From: Solen grandis
Lineage: Eukaryota; Mollusca; Bivalvia; Adapedonta; Solenidae
Direction: 5' to 3'
Assembly (NCBI GenBank): GCA_021229015.1
Contig: CM037789.1
Coordinates: 29,005,988-29,069,987 of the forward strand
DNA: 64,000 nt
A program made the translations under genes and the position numbers. The notes beneath the pieces are model-generated. The model was not told the DNA's origin. It saw nothing but the letters and a program-made list of their open reading frames with translations, and did not search any database. Below are positions 44,570 through 54,479 of this stretch, piece after piece (the stretch's first letter is position 1; each line of letters begins with the position of its first letter).

Positions 44570-44812
44570 GCGAACTGCTTATTTGTTTGTTGTTTGTTAT
44601 TTGGTCTAATGTATGACGCTGTAGAAATGTGGCATGATACCATACTCAGTCACATTATCCTAACACCAGCTAACCAACTGGAACTACCCTTATTCAACTA
44701 TATGCCGAGCGCCAAGCACAGAAGTTATACCAATATCATTTTTTAACGACGCAGTCGGGATCGATCACAAGATCTGTCCGATTCCGGGGCGGACGCTCTA
44801 ACCACTCGGCAA
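44570..44812 (-). mobile_element. tRNA-derived SINE with (CAAA)n tail, near full length
   Basis: Minus strand: CCGAGTGGTTAGAGCGTCCG (A box), CCCCGGAATCGGACAGATC, a decayed B box GTGATCGATCCCGACTGCG, body GGGTAGTTCCAGTTGGTTAG, then a degraded GCGTCATACATTAGACC and AACAAACAACAAACAAA tail. Sister of 36.8 and 39.1 kb. The extra loss in the tail suggests middle age. Confidence 0.75.
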
Positions 44813-45129
44813 CCATAACTGATAAGACTCAAATATTAAGAGATAGTGTGACACAGCTAATTTTGTTTCTGAATTAATTCAAGGACAGTAACTCTACAGA
44901 AATAAAAGAAACACCAAAGGAAACCTCGGTGTATGTCTGAAGGGACATGCAAGGCAATTAAATATTTGCATTGAACAAAAGCAAACTTCTTACAGCACCT
45001 ATACTTGCGAGTTTTGCTTATGTAAAGACTATAAAGGAAAGACAGGATTAGTTCATGGAAAATGTCTGGACGGGTGACTACCGTTCTCACGTGCATGACT
45101 AAGAATCGAACCCTGGATGACATCACGGC

Positions 45130-46560
45130 ATGAAATCACGTGATTTTTGAGGAAACGCGTACTGACTATATGGCGAACGGAAACCTTCGATTCAAAACCA
45201 TTTTTCAGGTAACTATAATATCTTTCATATTACATGTAATACCTGTCGCAGCCTACGCGGAATGGAATATTGTTATCGGGTATACCTTATTTTTTATCTT
45301 TGTGTTAACATTTCTCACATACTCCAAAACTCGACCGCATTTTCAATTTTGACAATTATTTTTGCAGGTAATATGCACGCAAAAAATTTATTTTATGAAA
45401 CTGGTGATACCAGGGGTAAAAAATATAAAAAAGGACATATATTTTTTTTTTTTGAAAGATATCTTTTCTGCTTGTTGAATTTTAACTGCCTTCTTTCCTT
45501 CATGGATTAAAAATGGAAAATGATTTGGGTAACACCCAACCTTATTTTACCATTATCATGACAAAATACAAATTTTGCGTTTACCAATACACTATTTAAA
45601 TGTATAACAAGGGAAGTCATTAGCAACAAACATGGTGACTCGACGGAAGCAGTTATGTCCCTTTTGGTAGTTTCTCTTCTCATCCTTTTATATGTCTCTG
45701 AGTGATTTTCACATGACTTGTACATGTATTTAACGCATGCACGTAGAGGTAGAATAAACTTCATAATCCAGCGACGCAGATCTATATGGTTATTTATAAT
45801 TACACAGTGTAGCGATCAATCAAGGCAGATAACTCTTGCACCTACTGATGTCTCGTGTGGCTTGCCGATCCTGTCTGCTTTATTTTGTAAAAATATCAAT
45901 GCTGTGCATTTAATATCCCACAAATATAGTGCATAAAAATGATAATAACAATTATAAAGCTAACTTAAAGTCACAATGCTGCTTATTTGAGTGGATTTAG
46001 TCAAAACAAACTCAGTATCAAGAATACTTTTTAAACGAAGATTGGCATCTAGTTTTATCTAACAAAAGCACGTACCAAAAGTCAAATGCGCGCAAAATCC
46101 CGTTTTCAAATATCTATTTTTTCTGATGAAAATATGTTAAAGCAAACCGTATCTTACAAAAGAACATTACATTATCGCCCAGATGATAGCTTATTTACTA
46201 AAGTAAGTCAATCAATAAAAATGTTCAATGTAAAAAGATAAGTACCTGCATGATGGTAACTATGTAAATGTGATATTTCTCATGTAATATAAATCTATTA
46301 TAGCATAAATATCTTCTCGCGCACTATACTTTCTTATTTCAGAACTTAAATATTAAAAAAATCAAATAAACTGGAATTAACATTTTTATATACAGAAGAA
46401 TCTTCAGGTGGGATATAACATATGCAAAAATACATATTTTTTTAAATTCTTTCCTTAATTTAAATCATATACATGTAATACCATTAGGATTAATACTAGT
46501 CAATTCTAGAAACTTACTGTATTCTACTTTATAATATACAATAACTCCGCCACTGTCACG
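45130..46560. other. Mostly unrecognised; one weak exon-like start
   Basis: At 45,170 an ATGGCGAACGG opens 13 codons and ends at a good splice donor CAG|GTAACT (see findings). Apart from this the region is AT-rich with no domain. ORFs of 70-89 codons lack motifs. Confidence 0.35.
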
Positions 46561-46599
46561 TTTCGCTCTACGATTTATTTTTGGTCAAGGATTCATATC

Positions 46600-47790
46600 C
46601 TTGTATTTGAACATAACTTGTTTTAGCATTCCAGGTTCTGTAAATAAAAGTATATCAAAGTCAGAAACAAAATTAATGAAACCGCAGTCATTCAGTTTAG
46701 ACTTAATACCCTGTATATTCCATGGTAGGAAGGATAGCTGTTTCTCATTGTCCCCACTAGCATTGTAGCCAGCATTCGACACTGTGTCATCCGTGAACCT
46801 TTATCGTTGATGTAAAGTTTGTCTTACCGTCAGCCTGCGCTGCTGCGAGGGTCGTGATGAGTTTTCTCCGTCTCTCCTGAATGGTTTGAGGGAACTGGTC
46901 GCTCACACATAAGCATGCCTTGGTAAATTTTTGAGACCCCTGAAAGCACACTGTTTCATGTTCACTTTGTCTTGGAAATAGTTAAACTTAACCACTACAG
47001 GGCGAGTTTTTCATGGTTGTAGGTACCTACATGATGGACCCTGTCGATTTTAACGTTGTCACAAGCATTTTCGATGTTTATCGTATTTGTCATGAAATCA
47101 AATATTTTATTTCTGCAATCTTCAGCTCTGCGCTCTTCAGCCGTTTTACACTCGGGTATCCCAAAAAATAAAAGATTGTCACTCATCGATCTAGACTGTA
47201 GATCCACAACTTGTTCGGACAGATCGGAATTGCTCCGCCTGAGTGACTGACAGTCATCAGTTAACTTTTTGACACGCTCACGCTCCTCTTTCAACAATGA
47301 GTCAATTTGACCTGTTTATGCCTGATCTCATCTCATGTTTGTGCATCCATAGATCGACTGGCCTCAATCTCAGTCAATTTTCTGTTAGTTGTGTGAACTG
47401 TTGATTCGAGCGATGAAACCCTGTTTTCTACAAGGGTCATTTTCTGTGTCACAGTTGATTTTTTTTTCTCAATGGAATCAAGCTTCTGAATGCCACTCTC
47501 TAGGATTTCTAGCTTTTCAAGAACAATTTGTTGAAAGTCTTTTGAGGTTACGGAAGAAATGTTCATATTTGAAGGGAACGTCTGTGATTGTGACATCATT
47601 GGCGCTAATGGCAAAGAAGAGTTCATCTGTATAGGATAGTGTGGTGGGTACAGTACGAATATGGCGGAACCTGTGGTACCTGGGCATTACATTTTGAGGA
47701 GATGCCATCGTTTCTACATAAGCATATTTAGGTAGGATAGGACGCTTAGCAGGAGTCTCATTTACCAATGTAGGAGACGTTTGAGATGAT
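46600..47790 (-). pseudogene. 5' part of a LINE: ORF1 plus start of endonuclease
   Basis: On the minus strand, from 47,790 leftward, the first piece is an N-terminal segment (MVNETPAKRPILPKYAY). A coiled-coil stretch follows (VLEKLEILESGIQKLDSIEK, 47,626-47,333; then LKEERERVKKLTDDCQSLRR). Next is an RRM-like core (MSDNLLFFGIPE, 47,297-46,995) and, frame-shifted, an L1-ORF1-like C-terminal domain (RPVVVKFNYFQDK, then SDQFPQTIQERRRKL). Then comes the beginning of an APE endonuclease (LSFLPWNIQGIKSKLNDCGF, FDILLFTEP), which breaks off near 46,600. ORF1 would bind and chaperone LINE RNA; the endonuclease nicks target DNA. Several frameshifts and stops make it dead. The clade is not resolved. Confidence 0.85.
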
Positions 47791-48339
47791 GTCCTATTTT
47801 ATATCCTTTATTCCGTTGACCAATTCAAAGCACTTAACCACTTCACCACTTGATCAATTTTCGTTGATTAATAAATATCACATATCCATCAACCATAATA
47901 TAGTCAAAATATGATATATAGTCGCTATATCTCCAGTTACGTCTACATATTTGATGTCATTTATATGGCTCAAAAACTCCATTTTTATTGATTTTTTTCA
48001 CAGCGATTTTTTTTCAGCCCGCCATACTTCACACATGCGCAATTAATTGTATATTACACAATTTTTTATGAGGTCAACCAGCTAGATGAAACAAAACATG
48101 TATATAATATCAGATATGAACATAATATCAGATGTCAACAGAAACAGTTAAGTTGTTGTCGTATGTGCAAGGGCTTCATTTCTGAGTTGAAAAGCACTAT
48201 GAACATATTTAAATTACTCTCTTAATTTTTGACAATCTCATAAAAAGCATACCCTTATTTGCGTTTCTCTACCATCCACAATTAGGATATGACAACATCA
48301 CATTAGGGGTCACATCAGATTGACCTTTTAAGTAATTTA

Positions 48340-48510
48340 TATGCATAAATAAGTGCTCGCTTATAAACCAATTAAATAGCGCGTTTCTAACTGACTTCGG
48401 TAAAGCATTTGTCACAGAGCGAGAAAAATGTGCAACTTGACCAGGACTCGAACCCGGGGCCTTTTGCTTACAAGGCGAATGCTCTACCGAATGAGCTACC
48501 CGACCGCTTA
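48340..48510 (-). mobile_element. tRNA-Thr-like SINE
   Basis: Minus-strand GGTAGCTCATTCGGTAGAGC (A box), GCCTTGTAAGC (loop with TGT anticodon position, Thr-like) and CCCGGGTTCGAGTCCTGG (B box in a paired T arm) give a well-preserved tRNA-like head at 48,438-48,507. The acceptor arms do not pair, and the sequence runs on into CAAGTTGCACATTTTTCTCG and CTCTGTGACAAATGC. It is therefore a SINE and not a tRNA gene. I recall similar heads in many bivalve sequences. Confidence 0.7.
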
Positions 48511-48699
48511 CACATCTGTCTACCCTATTGAGAGATTGGTATGGTTACTTCCCCCTGATATACCGATCGATTCTGTAGACGCTGATTTTATTGGCTTATA
48601 CAAAGATCAATCTGAGACGACCCTCTATACGATGTGGTCAGATCCAGTTAGCACGCTGAATCTGATTTTAATGAGATTGATTTTTTTGAAGACATAATA

Positions 48700-50002
48700 C
48701 TTTTAAATTTTTGCAGTGTGGGCCATCTAATATTCCTAGAAACTGATTTCTTAAATTCCGATACAACGGACAGCTTAAAAGAAAATGAAATTCAGTTACG
48801 GGTACATTAATGTTACAAGTTTTATATAATCTGTCTTCTCGATTTATTTGGTTGTACCTTCCTGTCTCAATTTCTAAATCATGAGAACTAATTCTAAAAC
48901 GTACCTTAAGTAATTTTCAAATTCAAAATCAGATTTAAACTTAGAATAATAAAACAGTTTTGGACTATTAATTACTCTTGAGTACCAATCCTGTTTGAAC
49001 TGGTCTCTCAGCTTGTTTTTTTTTAATAAAAACATGTGTATGATTAATAGTAAATAACTGATGTAATAGACGTATGTATGAATATCCTAAATGATCAACA
49101 ATAGAGTAAATTTTAATGCCCAACAAGAAACATTTAGATTAAATTGTTCAAGATATATGGTATATAATGGTGAATGAACATTACTAATATCAAAAAGAGA
49201 AATTTTAAATAAGGGAGACAACCTTGTTCACCATATACTTCATCTGTATTTGTTTGTTTTTTGACATCAGAAGGGATTAACAGAAACAAATGTGCAATTT
49301 ATCAATTTCTTTGCAATTGTGTCGGAAATTTTCAGTTAAGTTTTAATATCAAAATTGACTCTATCAAACAGGTAAAGAATATTGTGATAAGCTTTAAGAG
49401 CCTGATCTGAGAGTGACTTAATAGCTTGAGTCATAGAACCAGTATAATTTAATTTATAACCAAGATATGAGAATTCGTCAACTCTCTCAATCCGATCATT
49501 ATTGATAAAAATATCACAATGTTGTTGTTTTCTTTTTTCAAAACTACAGAGTTAAGTCTTTTTTATATTTATTTTTAGACCCTATTTACATGAGTAATCA
49601 TAAATATTATTTAATTGGCCTTGGAGGTTTAAAGAATCAGTGGTAAATAACACAATATCATCGGCAAATAAAAGTAAGAGTATAGACAGAAGCTCGATAT
49701 CTCTATCTGCCATAGCATTCATATCAAGAGAAGAATTTATATCATTTATAAATAGTAAAAATAGAATCGGAGAAAGCGGATCTCCCTGTTTCAAACCAAA
49801 CAAGACGTCAAAAAATCAGACATTGTACTACTACGTGATAATTTGACACAAGACATTTTATTGCGATACATAGATTTTAACATGGTGATCATTTTACAAC
49901 TAACGTCAGTGTTTATCAGCTTATACCATAGTGCGTCATGTATAACAGTGTCAAGGGCACGTTCATAATCGATAAATACACACCATAATTTACCTTTCCT
50001 CG
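48700..50002 (-). pseudogene. 3' part of a LINE: reverse transcriptase and C-terminal region
   Basis: Minus strand: KLWCVFIDYERALDTVIHD (about 49,985, RT motif A region), SMYRNKMSCVKLS, then after a frameshift LFGLKQGDPLSPILFLLFIN and LLLFADDIVLFTTDSLNLQ (FADD catalytic motif, 49,803-49,582). It continues frame-shifted with EFSYLGYKLNYTGSMTQAIK and, near 48,900-48,720, the typical end RFRISSHDLEIETGRY, EFHFLLSCPLYRNLR. RT would copy the LINE RNA at a nicked target. Frameshifts and internal stops make this copy dead. Its 5' side stops abruptly at about 50,002 against a SINE tail. Confidence 0.88.
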
Positions 50003-50041
50003 ATGACTGAAATACTGTCGAAGCGACGGTAAACTCAAAGT
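50003..50041 (+). repeat. Orphan SINE 3' tail joined to LINE fragment
   Basis: GATGACTGAAATACTGTCGA and AGCGACGGTAAACTCAAA are the exact tail of the MetaSINE-like copies at 6.3 and 35.9 kb, without head or centre. It abuts the RT fragment, so the break inside the LINE happened at or through a SINE. Confidence 0.8.
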
Positions 50042-51029
50042 GTCATTTAAATTCGATGTTTTCCTTTCTTTGCTTTGCAATTGTTATGCGTTTTCGCGTA
50101 AGTCTGTTTACATTTTTCACGTTTGTCCATGTCAAGGGGGTATGTTCCCATATTTCGCGTGCATGCATGGGTATATTTGCATACAACAGATTGGTTGAGA
50201 ATGGTGAAAGTTATAAAATGTCTATTCATTTAATTGTTAGCAAAAATCTATGAGGATGATTTAACAGACAGTAATGTGGATCACTGGATGTTGGGAATGC
50301 GGAGGACACTGGGAATAAGCCACCAATGTTTGACCCAGACACAACACCGAAACGTTCACCTGTTGCAGATGTATTTTAAACCCCCCTCGCGAGGCTTTAA
50401 CAATGCAGTGCAGCTGCAGGGTTATCCCATAGGCAGACTATTGGGCATAATACGTAAGCTTAGTACTGTACGATACAAACCAACAAACACAACGAGGTTG
50501 ATTGAAAATCCTATAAATATTTTCTGTGTTTAACAGCTAAATTAAAATTACATATCACACTCATTCATTGTGTATTATTTAATCATCCAAATAGTGCACG
50601 GGATCAGAGATGTGAATACCTACCTTTAATGTAGCTCTTTGAATGGGTCACGGTGTATACATATGTCATCAGTAATTCAGTTAAACAGAATATTGAATAT
50701 ATATTAGAGGTGTGCGGCTTTACCGGTATATGGTTAATTATGAAAGTTTACCGGTATATGGTTAATTATGAAAGGTATATAATAAAAGGAAAATCATGTT
50801 GAGACATGGGTCTGTATCACTTCTCTTATTCTGTTTTACACAATTGCAGTACTGTAAGGAATACACTTCTGCTTATCAAAATCCAGGCTTATAACAAAAG
50901 GACTATGTTCACTAAGTGGTAAAAATGGCCTAAGCTCAGAACTTAATGATTTTTGGACAAATAAGAAACAACACTTGACTGAAATTAAAAATGATGATTT
51001 CATTCACATAAAACATTCTTCTGTCACCA
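50042..51029. other. No gene supported
   Basis: A 99-codon ORF at 50,234-50,533 has no domain that I recognise. A perfect 2 x 28-bp tandem (TTTACCGGTATATGGTTAAT..., 50,719-50,774) is present. Confidence 0.35.
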
Positions 51030-52080
51030 TGGCAATAAAGGTTGTAGTAATGTTTTGGTTACGTTTGCCGAAGTTTTCCGAGTTGTAATTTTGTTTTGGG
51101 TGGTCAGATTTTAACATAAATTTGTAAAATGTTCACTATGGTGTAAAAGTGTGTCACGTAAATAAACCGATGGGTTATTCAAGGTCAAGGTCACCAATGA
51201 AGGTCATGATTGTCAAAAATATGCAAAAATCAGACTTTCCGGTGATAATTTAATTATGGGTTACTCATGTGTTACCCAATTTTAACATAAATTGGTAAAA
51301 ATTTTCACTTTGATGTGAAAGTATGTCAAATAAAATGAACTGATGGGTTCTTTAAGGTCAAGGTCACCAATGAAGGTCATAATGGTCAAAAATATGTAAA
51401 TTTCTGATTTTCCGGTGACAGTTTAGCTTAGCCATGGGTTCTCATGAGTTACCAGATTTTAGCAGAATTTGGTAAAATGTTCACTATGATGTGAAAGTAT
51501 GTCAAATAAAAACTGATGGGTTATTCAGTTTCAAGGTCACCAGTGAAGGTCAAATTGTCAAAAATATGTAAAATTCTGATTTTCCGGTTGATAGTTTTTT
51601 AGCCATGGGTTCTCATGAGTTACCAGATTTTAGCAGAATTTGGTAAAATGTTCACTATGATGTGAAAGTATGTCAAATAAAAACTGATGGGTTATTCAGT
51701 TTCAAGGTCACCAGTGAAGGTCAAATTGTCAAAAATATGTAAAATTCTGATTTTCCGGTTGATAGTTTTAGTCACGAGTTTTCAAATTTTAACAGAAATT
51801 GGTATATTTGTTTCATATGATTTGACAGTATGTCACGTACATGGACCTGTGGGTACTTCATTGTTAAGGTCATCATTAAAGGTCAAATTTGTCAGAAATA
51901 TGTGAAATTATGATCTTCCAGGTTTTAGTTTAGTTAAGGGTTCTCTAATTTTACCATAAATTGGTATTCATATTCAATATGATGTGACAATTTGTCACTT
52001 AAAAAAATGGTGGATACTTCAAGTTAAGGTCATTTCTCATAGTGTTCAAAATATGTGAAATGTTTTTTTTGTGTGTGCAA
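51030..52080 (+). repeat. ~172-bp tandem array with AGGTCA words, six units
   Basis: The landmark AAGGTCACC occurs at 51,187, 51,360, 51,533 and 51,704 (spacing 173, 173, 171), and diverged at about 51,866 and 52,025. Each unit also holds TTTTCCGGTGATA, AGCCATGGGTTCTCATGAG, TTGGTAAAATGTTCAC and ATGATGTGAAAGTATGTCA. The third and fourth units are nearly identical, so they arose by a recent exchange. No ends with hairpins were found. The 72-codon ORF here is repeat-derived. Confidence 0.85.
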
Positions 52081-52795
52081 AATAACTTTGCAATTTGTTG
52101 CTGGCTATTAAAGATAAATCACGTATTTAGCAATGAGATCCCCCCCCCCCCCACGAAAAGAATAGTTCCGTTTCTGGTCTTCAGCCAGAAAAAAAAGAGC
52201 GTCGGTAGGTAGAGATATAATGAAAGTGATGTGTCTATGAAGTATCATCAAATTAGAAAAATCTGAGTGCCACAAACTGCTAATTCAGAACCAATGATTT
52301 TCGAACCATTATTCTTACTCAAAGAGTTTTGTCGATATGCGCTATACATGTCTTTTTGATAAACAGAGGGTTTTAAAGACTCACTTAGTAATAGTTATTG
52401 TAAACCCCTTTAAAAGAATATATGAAATGACAACTTATTTGTCATATTCGGTATTTTTACAATTTCATATGCATATACTGTATTTAAACAAACTGATATG
52501 AATATTTGAAAAATATAATATACTAGTATGCAGGAGAACATCAACCATATCCATAGCTGTATGAAAAAATAATGAGACTGTTAAGTTCCTGCCCATAATC
52601 CGATGCTTAGAAAACAGGTGTACACTTCAGTTATATTTAGAGTATGCTGCCTTTTATAGTGTTATGTGTGGACAGACAAATTAAATATTTAGTTTTCAAC
52701 TGTATTGGATTTTTCTTGTTATCATAATCATAAATATCAATGAATTAAGCAGCATTATCCAAATATTTCCCTACCTTTTTTATTGGTGTTGTTTT
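52081..52795. other. No gene seen
   Basis: A 13-nt poly-C (52,140-52,152) starts the stretch. The rest is AT-rich without ORF or known repeat. Confidence 0.35.
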
Positions 52796-52799
52796 GGAA

Positions 52800-53035
52800 T
52801 TTACCTCGCTGCAACCGTATTTCAATCATATAGCCACATCTAGCTCTTACATGTTCAGGAAGATCTCAATCACACAACAGCACCAGAATAAAACCACAGA
52901 CTAACCATAAATCAGCTGGAAGGTTTCCTCGCATGTAATATCCACTTGACTCTGACTGGATTCGAACCAGCGGCCTTTAAAGCCTAAGTGGTATTAAGTC
53001 ACAAACTTCACCTTCTAGGCCAGATGGACCCCTAG
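52800..53035 (-). mobile_element. MetaSINE-like SINE, diverged
   Basis: Minus strand: TCCATCTGGCCTAGAAGGTG (A box side), CCGCTGGTTCGAATCCAGTC (B box), GCGAGGAAACCTTCCAGCTG, TTTATGGTTAGTCTGTGG, TCTTCCTGAACATG, TAGATGTGGCTATATGATTG and AAATACGGTTGCAGCGAGG. The same module order as 6.3 kb with about a quarter of bases changed. Confidence 0.75.
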
Positions 53036-53275
53036 TACTGGTGTATCGCATTTGTCAGATGCTCAGCATGTTGCTCATCATGTAAGTGTAGTTCAATGTT
53101 TGGCCCATCGTCGGATACTCACGGTTGCCTATTTAACTTTACTTCATGTCAGCTATGTATGGAGGGCAACGGATAAATCCCTCATGGGTTTTCGATTCTT
53201 GGTGTAGTATCGATCATGGTACATGTTTGTATAAAAATATATCACCATAAGACATCAAGTTTCGTCTGTCTCATC

Positions 53276-53383
53276 ACAGGACCCTGATATTCATTAAAAA
53301 AAAAAGAAAGAAAAAAATTAAAATCTATATAGAGGGTCGATTTTCTCATAGGACACTTTTTGGTCTGAATATCAGGGTCCTGT
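53276..53383. repeat. 108-bp stem-loop with perfect 18-bp arms
   Basis: ACAGGACCCTGATATTCA at 53,276-53,293 is the exact complement of 53,366-53,383. The 72-bp loop is A-rich. It could be a tiny MITE or a foldback remnant; no target duplication is clear. Confidence 0.8.
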
Positions 53384-53384
53384 G

Positions 53385-54475
53385 GTCTTACGTAGAAATT
53401 ATGACTGAAATACTGTTGGTTGAGCAGTAACCCACACAAAAAGCATTTACAACATGTTTTGCGTACATCTTGTGTTCTAGTTATACTTGTTTATTTTAGC
53501 TATTGATAAAGTTTTTAATGTCTTTAAAAAAGATTCAAATGAGTTTTGCACTTAAGCTACCACCAGAGTGATAGACCCAACTACTCAATCTATAAACAAA
53601 ATACCAATACACAATAGGTTCCTTCAGAATGTTACAGACAAACACAAAAGCGTTAACATGGATCTACACTAATTATGTGTAATATTCAGCGTTCACATGC
53701 ACATTTCAATCTTCAAAAGATATTTAAAGGGATCTTTTCTACTAGTGTCATACTATCAGTGAAGTAAAAAGAGTAAATCTACCGGGTATACAACATTTTT
53801 TCTTTTGTTAATTCCACTATTTTTGTCAGGTACAGATAGTGGCACTGTCTTTTATCATTCCAGGCGCGAAGTAGAAGTTTAGTGTTTATTTCACATTGTT
53901 CTTAGAGTTTCAAACTATTTTCTTTTGGAAATAATCAGATGAGTGAGAGGTGAGTTTGTTTCGAGTGTTTCTATCTCTATGAATTAATGATACCTTTAAG
54001 TTTAAGACACGGTGTAATGTCATCATCAACGACTCAAATAAACCGCAGTGTAAACTATGAAAATCAATGCTATCTACCCAACTTTTGTAAATACACAGGC
54101 CCCAGGCCCGGATTCACCGGGGGGCCGAGGGGGCCTTGCCCCCCCCCCCCCCCCCAGCTGCCCTGGTTATACATTTTTTTCTAGACTATAAAATCCATTG
54201 ATTACATAATGTCTGAGCTGTCTAGAGGAAATCCCCATCGTTGGCCCCCATACTGAACCAACCGCATAACCACCTGACCAGCCAGACTCCTATTGTCTTA
54301 TGGCCCCCTGCTGTTAATGTGTAGGTAATCCAAATCGGCAGTCATCCATGACTTAGTGATAAGCATGTGTTTAAGGTACTGTGTATGCAAATTGTTAGAC
54401 ACGTTCACTGATTCACAGGCTATTGTCGAGTGATACCAAGGACATCTCGTCTGCTGAGCGATCTAATGATTGAAG
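53385..54475. other. No gene supported
   Basis: Contains a 17-nt poly-C (54,139-54,155) in a GC-rich patch. A 65-codon ORF ends in a Pro run because of that tract. No recognised repeat. Confidence 0.35.
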
Positions 54476-54479
54476 AAAA

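Noticed and set aside
48438..48507. A functional tRNA-Thr gene on the minus strand
   Set aside because: D, anticodon and T arms are good (TGT anticodon position, one anticodon-stem mismatch), but the acceptor stem does not pair and the sequence continues as a SINE body.
46600..50002. One intact autonomous LINE
   Set aside because: The two parts are in non-collinear order and each has frameshifts and stops.
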